DNA of 12,475 nucleotides. Origin: Dehalococcoidia bacterium. GTDB taxonomy: Bacteria > Chloroflexota > Dehalococcoidia > SM23-28-2. The notes beneath the pieces were generated by a model that did no database searches, was not told where the DNA came from, and saw only the letters and a list, made by a program, of their open reading frames with translations. The number at the start of each line of letters is the position of its first letter. The first letter of the stretch is position 1. This document shows, in pieces, positions 7,692-12,475 of this stretch. Made by a program: the position numbers and the translations under genes. The stretch spans positions 1-12,475 of the forward strand of contig JALHUG010000187.1 in assembly GCA_022866185.1 (NCBI GenBank), in the 5' to 3' direction.

Positions 7692-8627
7692 ATGGTTGGG
7701 CGGAGGATTCTTCTGCTGGGCGGTCTGATGGCGGGCGCGCTGGCTGCCCTTTGGGCCTACCCTCGCTGGCTGGTCAAGCGCTGTGAGAACCTGGACCTGG
7801 CGGATGTCCCCAAGCCTGGCAACATGATTCGCCTGGACGGCGTGGGCATCCACTACGTGGATAGGGGCCAGGGCCCGCCCCTTGTTCTCATCCATGGCCT
7901 TGCTGGCTCCATAGGCAACTTTCGCTACAACATCCCCGTCCTCTCGGAGCACCTGCGGGTGGTGGCCCTCGATCTGAAGGGCTTCGGCTATTCGGAGCGA
8001 CCGGCTGCTGGCGACTACTCGCCGACGGCTCAGGCCCTACTGGTGGGCGAGCTCATGGATCGCCTGGGCATCCCGCGGGCCGCCGTCCTGGGCCATTCGA
8101 TGGGTGGGGCCATCGCCCTGCGCCTGGCGGCCACCTGGCCTGAGAAGGTGGACAGGCTGATACTGGTTGACAGCGTTCCTCCCGGCCGGATGGTGCCGCG
8201 ATTTGCCGCCAGCCCGCCGCTGCCCTCCTTTCTCCGCTTGGGCACAGCCCTGGTCCTGCACCAGCCGCGCCTGCGAGAGATTGTCCTGCGGCAGGGCTTC
8301 TACGACCCCGCTTTTCTCAGCCCGGAGATGCTGGAGGAGTTCCGCCGCATCGCCCGCATTCGCGGTTCGGCCAATGCCATCGCCAGCCTCCTGAGCGATG
8401 CCGCCCGCGACGAGCCCCTCGACCTCTCGCGGGTGAGGCAGCCGGTGCTCCTCCTCTGGGGCCGCCACGACCGCTTGACCGGCCTCCGTGTGGCCCGCTG
8501 GCTGGCGGACCAGATACCCGACGCCCGCCTACAGGTCATCGAGAGGGCGCGCCATATGGTGCTGGAGGAGCAGGCGGAGGAGGCGAACGAAGCCATTCTG
8601 GCTTTCCTGTCCGGCGGCTCGACCTGA
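7692..8627 (+). CDS. Membrane-anchored alpha/beta hydrolase
   Basis: The 311-residue protein has the alpha/beta-hydrolase fold. The oxyanion region is LVLIHGLAG (about 64-72), the nucleophile elbow GHSMGG places Ser136, the acid is probably Asp260 in LLLWGRHD, and the base is His288 in ERARHMVLEE. A hydrophobic stretch at residues 6-24 (ILLLGGLMAGALAALWAYP) followed by RWLVKR looks like a membrane anchor. The ATG at 7692 has a GGAGAAGG ribosome site and lies 21 bases after the BtuF-like gene, so the two are probably co-transcribed. The substrate cannot be told: esterases, lipases and C-C hydrolases all share this pattern. Confidence 0.85.
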   Translation: MVGRRILLLGGLMAGALAALWAYPRWLVKRCENLDLADVPKPGNMIRLDGVGIHYVDRGQGPPLVLIHGLAGSIGNFRYNIPVLSEHLRVVALDLKGFGYSERPAAGDYSPTAQALLVGELMDRLGIPRAAVLGHSMGGAIALRLAATWPEKVDRLILVDSVPPGRMVPRFAASPPLPSFLRLGTALVLHQPRLREIVLRQGFYDPAFLSPEMLEEFRRIARIRGSANAIASLLSDAARDEPLDLSRVRQPVLLLWGRHDRLTGLRVARWLADQIPDARLQVIERARHMVLEEQAEEANEAILAFLSGGST

Positions 8628-8650
8628 GGTAATTGGTTCATGATTGGGGG

Positions 8651-8810
8651 GTTCTGAACTCCCAAGTTCGTACACAACCCCCCCGACAGGTCGGGGGGGC
8701 ATGGGGAGGCGAATCCGATGCCCCCGCCTTCTCCGCCATCCGCAGAGGCGGAGTCCGCATGGCGGACAGGCGGGGGTCGAGAACTAAACCACCAACGGGG
8801 AACCAGTGGG
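8651..8810 (+). repeat. Structured intergenic element, copy 2 (multi-hairpin)
   Basis: This has the same order of parts as the element at 1774-1975. A short hairpin GAACT-CCCA-AGTTC (8656-8669) is followed by a very GC-rich hairpin of 7 C, GAC, AG, GTC, 7 G (8678-8699). Then an outer 9-bp stem CCCCCGCCT (8721-8729) with AGGCGGGGG (8768-8776) encloses CTCCGCC/GGCGGAG (8731-8753) and GTCCGC-ATG-GCGGAC (8753-8767). A tail CCAACGGGGAACCAGTG (8792-8808) matches the tail of copy 1. The inner part is nearly identical between copies while the outer stem is wholly different yet still paired. No T-run follows the hairpins, so a simple terminator is unlikely. Confidence 0.6.
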
Positions 8811-8826
8811 GACCTGAGATGGGCGT

Positions 8827-8853
8827 GTGACAAGTCGGCAGATGCGGTATAAT
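8827..8853 (+). promoter_or_regulatory. Sigma-70 promoter of htpX
   Basis: A perfect -10 TATAAT is at 8848-8853. A -35-like GTGACA (five of six matches) is at 8827-8832 with a short 15-base spacer. Transcription would start near 8860, giving a leader of about 25 bases with the GGTGGTGAG ribosome site just before the ATG. It lies directly after the structured element and probably also drives the two DsbA-like genes downstream. Confidence 0.6.
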
Positions 8854-8884
8854 CAATAGATGTGAAAGTTGTAGGTGGTGAGCG

Positions 8885-9754
8885 ATGAGTCAAGCGAAGA
8901 CGGTTCTCCTTCTGGGACTGCTGTCGGCTCTGTTCCTGGGTCTGGGCTATATCTTTGGCGGCGTAACCGGCCTTATCGTTGCCTTCGGGTTTGCCCTGCT
9001 GATGAACCTCTGGACCTACTGGTTCTCCGACAAGCTCGCCCTGACTATGGCCCGCGCCCATGAGGTGGCGCCAGAGCAGGAGCCGCGTCTGCATCGCATG
9101 GTGGAGGAGGTGGCCGGCATGGCCGGCCTGCCCAAGCCCAGAGTGTACATTGTCGAGAACGATGCCCCCAACGCCTTCGCCACCGGCCGCAACCCCAAAC
9201 ACTCGGTGGTGGCGGTGACGACAGGCATCATGCGCATACTGAACGAGGATGAGCTGAAGGCCGTGCTGGCCCACGAGGTGGGTCACATCAAGAATCGCGA
9301 CATCCTCGTCAGCGCCATGGTGGCTACCATTGCCAGCGCCGTCATGTTCATAGCCTTCATGGCTCGCTGGAGCCTGTTCTTCGGCGGGTTCGGACGTTCC
9401 CGCAATCAGACCGCCAACCTGATCGGCCTGGCAGCGATGATACTGATCGCTATCCTGGCGCCGATCGGCGCCATGGTCATCCGCATGGCCATCTCGCGCC
9501 AGCGAGAGTACGGCGCCGACGAGGCGGGCGCTCGCATCTCTGGGCGGCCTCTGGCCCTGGCCAGCGCCCTGCGGAAACTGCAGACGGGGGCCCAGATGAT
9601 GCCGATGCAGGTAAGCGAGTCGACGGCTCACATGTACACCGTCAGTCCGCTGCGAAGCGACTTCATGGGCAACCTGTTCAGCACCCATCCGCCGGTCGAG
9701 GAGAGGATCGCTCGCCTGGAGCGGATGGCCGAGCGCATGGGGGTTTGGGGCTAG
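8885..9754 (+). CDS. htpX: Zinc metalloprotease HtpX (M48 family)
   Basis: The 289-residue membrane protease degrades misfolded membrane proteins. Two N-terminal membrane helices (about 7-24 and 28-47) are followed by the catalytic HEVGH (H130, E131, H134), two more hydrophobic stretches (about 141-160 and 178-203) and REYGAD, whose E208 is the likely third zinc ligand. The C-terminus ends in FSTHPPVEERIARLERM, typical of HtpX. The ATG at 8885 follows a GGTGGTGAG ribosome site. It has its own promoter and precedes two extracytoplasmic DsbA-like genes, which suggests an envelope-stress group. Confidence 0.95.
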   Translation: MSQAKTVLLLGLLSALFLGLGYIFGGVTGLIVAFGFALLMNLWTYWFSDKLALTMARAHEVAPEQEPRLHRMVEEVAGMAGLPKPRVYIVENDAPNAFATGRNPKHSVVAVTTGIMRILNEDELKAVLAHEVGHIKNRDILVSAMVATIASAVMFIAFMARWSLFFGGFGRSRNQTANLIGLAAMILIAILAPIGAMVIRMAISRQREYGADEAGARISGRPLALASALRKLQTGAQMMPMQVSESTAHMYTVSPLRSDFMGNLFSTHPPVEERIARLERMAERMGVWG

Positions 9755-9852
9755 GCGGGGCTGACAAGCGAGCGACTGCAACAGCGGCCGGCGGATAGCG
9801 CTAGGGGCTGAGCTGGCCGCGTTGATCTAGTACGGTAGGAAGGGGGACCAAC

Positions 9853-10635
9853 ATGAGTCAAGGAAAGAAGGAGCCAGGGGGAGGCGGCTTATCCTCTCAG
9901 ATGAACTGGGCCATTGTGTCGGCTAATGTGGTGGCACTGTTGGCCCTGGTTTTGGCCGTGGTCGCCCTCGTTCTCCATTTCACAGATGAGGGTGGGGGAG
10001 GTGGTGCGACGGTGGCCGCGAAACCCACCGCGACGGCCGCCAAGGGCACGCCCACGGCGCCGGTGGTGGTGGCGAACGTCAGCGTCGATGACGACCCTTC
10101 GATGGGGCCGGACGACGCAGCGGTCACCATCGTCGGCTTCACCGACTACCAATGACCGTACTGCAAGCGTTTCCGTGACGAAACGCTGGACACAATCCTC
10201 TCGACATACGAGGGCAAGGTCAAGTACGTACAGCGTGACTGGCCCCTACCTGCTAGTATGCACCCCAATGCTCAGAAGGCGGCCGAGGCGACTGAATGCG
10301 CCGACGATCAGGACAAGTTCTGGGAGTACCACGATCTACTGTTCGCCAACCAGAGTGCCCTCGATGTGGCTAGCCTGAAGAGCTACGCAGCCCAACTGGG
10401 CCTTAACACAGCCACCTTTGACCAGTGCCTGGACGGTGGCGAGAAGACCGCCGAGGTGCAGAAGGACCAGTTGGATGGCACCGTCTACGGGGTGGAGGGC
10501 ACACCCGCCTTCTTCATCAACGGTCGGATAGTGTCAGGCGCCATCCCGTTTACAGACTACACGACGCAAGAGGGCACACAGCCGGGGTTCAAGAGCATTA
10601 TCGACGCGGCTCTGGCGGTGGCTGAGGCTGGCTAG
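9853..10635 (+). CDS. DsbA-family thiol oxidoreductase with selenocysteine (UPYC), membrane-anchored
   Basis: Read with TGA 10153-10155 as selenocysteine, this is one 260-residue protein of the DsbA/BdbD thioredoxin-fold family, which forms or isomerises disulfides outside the cytoplasm. A membrane helix (about 21-43) is followed by a Gly- and Thr/Ala/Pro-rich linker (about 48-75), then VTIVGFTDYQ, the active site Sec101-Pro-Tyr-Cys104, the helical insert (FWEYHDLLF) and the cis-proline loop GTPAFFINGR (Pro218). Related proteins read DFQCPYC here, so the TGA falls exactly on the first catalytic cysteine. The frame stays open and family-like on both sides of the TGA, and a SECIS-like hairpin follows it. 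AGGAAGGGGG at 9837-9846 is the ribosome site. A frame-wise homologous tail beyond the TAG was lost by a one-base deletion relative to the next gene. Confidence 0.88.
10166..10187 (+). promoter_or_regulatory. SECIS-like hairpin of the first seleno-DsbA gene
   Basis: AGCGTTTC (10166-10173) pairs perfectly with GAAACGCT (10180-10187), 8 bp, around the loop CGTGAC (10174-10179). The loop begins 18 bases after the TGA and has G as its second base followed by U. This fits the known bacterial SECIS pattern: a stem just inside the coding region, a small apical loop about 16-37 bases from the UGA, and a G in the first two loop positions for SelB binding. Confidence 0.8.
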
Positions 10636-10728
10636 CGGTTCCTACTGTGCCCAGCGGCGGTGGTGACTGAGGACATTGATGCGGCAGCAGCGGGATGCTT
10701 GTTCTTCTGAAGAAGGAGAGTACGATAT
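10636..10728 (+). other. Spacer between the two seleno-DsbA genes, with homologous 3' remnant
   Basis: This 93-base gap begins with sequence homologous to the 3' end of the second DsbA-like gene. Read in another frame (from 10635) it encodes AVPTVPSGGGD and stops at the TGA 10668-10670, against AAIPTVSSGSGG and stop in the second gene. The next bases, through GATGCGGC (ending at 10685), match 11611-11628 in 17 of 18 positions. The end holds the ribosome site AGAAGGAGA for the second gene. No separate promoter is evident, so the two genes are probably co-transcribed. Confidence 0.6.
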
Positions 10729-11613
10729 ATGACCACTGAGACACACATAGGGAGAGCCCTACTTCGGACGCCAGTTCTCCTTGGCATCACGGCGCTATCG
10801 GTGGTCCTGGCGCTGGCAGCCGCCTGCGGTGGTGAGGAAAAGAGCCAGGGTGAGCCCACGGCAACGCCCACGCAGGTAACCCGAACAGCAACGCCGGGTG
10901 GCACCCCGACGGTGGCCAAGCCCACCGCGACGGTGGCCAAGCCCAGCGCGACGGCGGTGGCCCAGCCCACCGCGACGGCCAAGCCTACCACGGTGGCGCA
11001 GGCCACGCCTACACCGGTAGTGGTGCAGGTCAGCGTCGATGACTCCCCAGGCTGGGGGCCGGAGGACGCCTCGGTGACCATTGTCGAGTTCAGCGACTTT
11101 CTCTGACCCTACTGCCAGAGGTTTGCGTTGCAGACCTTGCCCCAGATAAAGCAGGCCTATGAGGGCAAAATCAGGTTCGTCTTTCGCAACTTTCCCGTCC
11201 ATGGCGCGACCGCTGTGAAGATGGCTGAGGCGACCCAGTGCGCGGACGATCAGGAGAAGTTCTGGGAGTACCACGACAAGCTGTGGGAGAATTTCCAGGC
11301 CTCGTCCCTCCAGGCGCAGACCGGGGTGGATGCCCTGGTGAGCGCCCTGAAGGGGTACGCGTCTGACCTGGGGCTGGACACGGCTACCTTCAACGATTGT
11401 CTGGACACGGGCAAGCACACGGCGGAGGTACAGAAGGACTCCCAGGATGCCCGGTCCTATGGTGTAACAGGCACACCCGCCTTCTTCATCAACGGTCGGC
11501 TGGTGTCAGGCGCTCAGCCCTTCAGCGCCTTCCAGCAGGCGATCGACGCTGCCCTCACGGGGGGCGAGTCTGGCGCAGCAATCCCTACGGTGTCCAGCGG
11601 CAGCGGTGGCTGA
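10729..11613 (+). CDS. DsbA-family thiol oxidoreductase with selenocysteine (UPYC), lipoprotein
   Basis: Read with TGA 11104-11106 as selenocysteine, this is one 294-residue DsbA-family protein. A signal peptide ends in the lipobox LAAAC followed by GGEE, so it is predicted to be lipid-anchored outside the membrane. A repeat-coded Thr/Pro/Ala/Lys linker (about 43-100) leads to VTIVEFSDFL, the active site Sec126-Pro-Tyr-Cys129, the helical insert (FWEYHDKLW) and the cis-proline loop GTPAFFINGR (Pro250). From the linker onward it is a paralogue of the preceding protein, with matching extra cysteines (C171, C224). The start at 10729 has AGAAGGAGA upstream. A SECIS-like hairpin follows the TGA. 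Its membrane anchor type differs from the first copy, which suggests the domain was duplicated and joined to a new N-terminus. Confidence 0.88.
10911..10976 (+). repeat. Short tandem repeat coding the lipoprotein linker
   Basis: Two 21-base units (10911-10931 and 10932-10952) differ at one base and encode VAKPTAT-like heptads. A third, 24-base unit (10953-10976) keeps the same end CCCACCGCGAC. A related unit is present in the first gene's linker at 10011-10034. Such linkers hold the catalytic domain away from the membrane, and their length can change by slippage. Confidence 0.75.
11118..11138 (+). promoter_or_regulatory. SECIS-like hairpin of the second seleno-DsbA gene
   Basis: GAGGTTTGC (11118-11126) pairs with GCAGACCTT (11130-11138), 9 bp with two G-U pairs, around the loop GTT (11127-11129). 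The loop starts 20 bases after the TGA and its first base is G followed by UU. The stem sequence differs from that of the first gene, yet pairing, spacing and the loop GU are kept, as expected for a functional SECIS. Confidence 0.8.
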
Positions 11614-11685
11614 GGAGATTGATGCGGCTCGGTCGAGCTGGGTGGTGAAGCGGCAACCGAGCTGTCAGACTGTCGAGAACGGTGG

Positions 11686-11720
11686 AGGCCGTGGTCAAGA
11701 GCCACGGCCTTCCTTATTCT
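11686..11720 (+). terminator. Rho-independent terminator after the seleno-DsbA pair
   Basis: AGGCCGTGG (11686-11694) pairs with CCACGGCCT (11702-11710), 9 bp, around a 7-base loop, followed by TTCCTTATTCT. It lies in the gap between the convergent DsbA-like and HD-domain genes and would end the htpX-dsbA transcript. Confidence 0.75.
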
Positions 11721-11728
11721 AGAGGGGG

Positions 11729-12292
11729 CTAGCTTGTTCCCCGCAGGCCCAGCTCGTCGGCCGCTTCTTTCATCGCCTCGATGACGAAGGCGATGTGCTC
11801 GTCGAGGCCCACGCCCAGGATCTCCGCCCCTTTGACGACATCCTCGCGGTTGACCGAGCGGGCGAAGGCCTTGTCCTTCATCTTCTTGCGCACGGCCGCG
11901 CTGTCCACCTCGAAAAGGCTCTTGTTGGGGCGCACCAGGGTCACGGCGGTGATCAGACCGGTCAGCTCGTCCACGGCGTAGATGGCCTTGTCCATCGGGG
12001 ACTTGCGCTCCAGGCCCAGGTGCTCGGCATGGGACAGGACGGCGTAGACGACGTCCTCGGGGTAGCCTCGCTCTCGCAGGATGTTGGCTCCCTCCTGGGG
12101 ATGCTTGTCCAGAGTGGGGTGAATCTCGTAGTCGAAATCATGCAGGAGGCCGACGATGCCCCACCTCTCCTCGTCCTCGCCGAAGCGGCGGGCGTAGGCC
12201 CGCATCGCCACCTCCACCGCCAGGGCATGCTTACGCAAGCCCGGGCTCTGGGTGTACTCGCAGAGGAGGGCCCAAGCATCTTGTCGGTTCAT
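11729..12292 (-). CDS. HD-domain protein (predicted metal-dependent phosphohydrolase)
   Basis: The 187-residue protein has an HD-superfamily domain covering most of its length. Visible candidates for metal ligands are H22, the H51-D52 pair in GLLHDFDYE, H64, and H88 and H91 in LSHAEH, with D108 in YAVDELTGL. Such proteins usually hydrolyse phosphate esters or nucleotides, but the substrate is not evident. I chose the ATG of MNRQDA at 12292, because the upstream GGAGGG is about 8 bases away, rather than the ATG at 12298, which almost touches it. It starts 18 bases after the stop of the MTHFR-like gene and is probably co-transcribed with it. Confidence 0.8.
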   Translation of the reverse strand: MNRQDAWALLCEYTQSPGLRKHALAVEVAMRAYARRFGEDEERWGIVGLLHDFDYEIHPTLDKHPQEGANILRERGYPEDVVYAVLSHAEHLGLERKSPMDKAIYAVDELTGLITAVTLVRPNKSLFEVDSAAVRKKMKDKAFARSVNREDVVKGAEILGVGLDEHIAFVIEAMKEAADELGLRGTS

Positions 12293-12310
12293 GACCATGC
12301 CCTCCAGCCG

Positions 12311-12475
12311 CTAGCCCTTGGCTTCGGCCACCAGGTCCAGCAGGGGCTCGTAGCGGCCGAAGGAGGGGACGATGTAGACGCCTGCTGCCTTCGCTTTGGC
12401 TACTGCCAGGACATCGCGGGCCATGGCCAGGCCCTCAGCCGCTACGCGGTCCTCGCTAGCGCCGAGCAGACGCTG
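12311..12475 (-). CDS. C-terminus of a methylenetetrahydrofolate reductase-like protein (partial)
   Basis: Fifty-four codons and a TAG stop (12311-12313) are open to the window edge on the minus strand. The sequence AAEGLAMARDVLAVAKAKAAGVYIVPSFGRYEPLLDLV matches in pattern the end of MTHFR-type TIM barrels, where EG.....A.......GVY..P.FGRYE is typical, including the homocysteine methyltransferase/MTHFR fusion proteins. Only the last part is present, so whether it is a fusion or a lone reductase cannot be seen. It is the upstream neighbour of the HD-domain gene. Confidence 0.6.
   Translation of the reverse strand, partial: QRLLGASEDRVAAEGLAMARDVLAVAKAKAAGVYIVPSFGRYEPLLDLVAEAKG

Noticed and set aside
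8678..8699. The very GC-rich hairpin as a simple Rho-independent terminator of the hydrolase gene
   Set aside because: It has no T-run after the stem, and it is one part of a larger element repeated elsewhere in the window. It may still slow polymerase.
6855..9781. Long minus-strand open frames over 6855-7952 and 8300-9781
   Set aside because: They are antisense to the BtuF-like, hydrolase and htpX genes, which have full family motifs and ribosome sites. Their translations resemble no family.
9784..9820. Inverted repeat GCGGCC/GGCCGC after htpX as a terminator
   Set aside because: Only 6 bp with a 25-base loop and no T-run in a GC-rich region; it is likely by chance.
10258..10635. A separate short gene starting at the ATG at 10258
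   Set aside because: It lacks the first strand and the active-site motif and is in the same frame as the upstream half, so it is the C-terminal part of the selenoprotein. The same holds for 11128-11613.
10153..11106. The TGA codons as nonsense mutations making two pseudogenes
   Set aside because: Both stops sit at the same catalytic codon, the sequences after them remain family-like, and each has a SECIS-like hairpin at the expected distance. Random decay would not give this.
10153..11106. TGA reassigned to Trp or Gly throughout the genome
   Set aside because: Other genes in the window end normally with TGA (for example at 7668-7670 and 8625-8627) and none has an internal TGA. Trp or Gly would also not suit the xPYC redox site.

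Overview
This 12.5 kb GC-rich window comes from a bacterial chromosome. Two lipoprotein signal peptides, one followed by a long Thr/Pro/Ala-rich linker, and SD-led genes with some GTG starts point to a Chloroflexota-like bacterium (Dehalococcoidia or a relative). That placement is inferred from protein style, not from a marker gene. No transposase, CRISPR array, tRNA or rRNA was seen.

Layout. 178-1725 (+) is a TldD/PmbA-family protein. 1726-1985 holds a folded intergenic element (copy 1). 1986-3452 (-) is a GltD-like FAD/Fe-S NAD(P)H oxidoreductase. 3553-6599 (-) is a compact metal-uptake operon in the order Fur-family regulator, ZnuA-like lipoprotein, ZnuC-like ATPase, ZnuB-like permease, behind a recognisable sigma-70 promoter. 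Divergent from it, 6774-8627 (+) carries a BtuF-like helical-backbone binding protein without a signal peptide and a membrane-anchored alpha/beta hydrolase. 8628-8884 holds copy 2 of the folded element and then a promoter for htpX (8885-9754, +).

The most notable part is 9853-11613 (+): two tandem DsbA-family thiol oxidoreductases, each interrupted by one in-frame TGA exactly where the first cysteine of the CPYC active site should be (UPYC). Each TGA is followed at the same spacing by a stable hairpin with the geometry of a bacterial SECIS element. The two hairpins differ in sequence but both pair, so I read these as two selenocysteine-containing, surface-anchored oxidoreductases. One has an N-terminal membrane helix and the other is a lipoprotein. 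An ordinary ORF caller would split each into two fragments. A terminator at 11686-11720 ends this group. On the opposite strand follow an HD-domain protein (11729-12292) and the C-terminal end of a methylenetetrahydrofolate-reductase-like protein that runs off the window.

How it fits together: htpX and the two seleno-DsbA genes form a plausible envelope protein-quality group (membrane proteolysis plus extracytoplasmic disulfide chemistry). The fur-znu operon is a self-regulated zinc or manganese importer. The Sec machinery (selA, selB, selC, selD) is not in the window and must exist elsewhere for the selenoprotein reading to hold.
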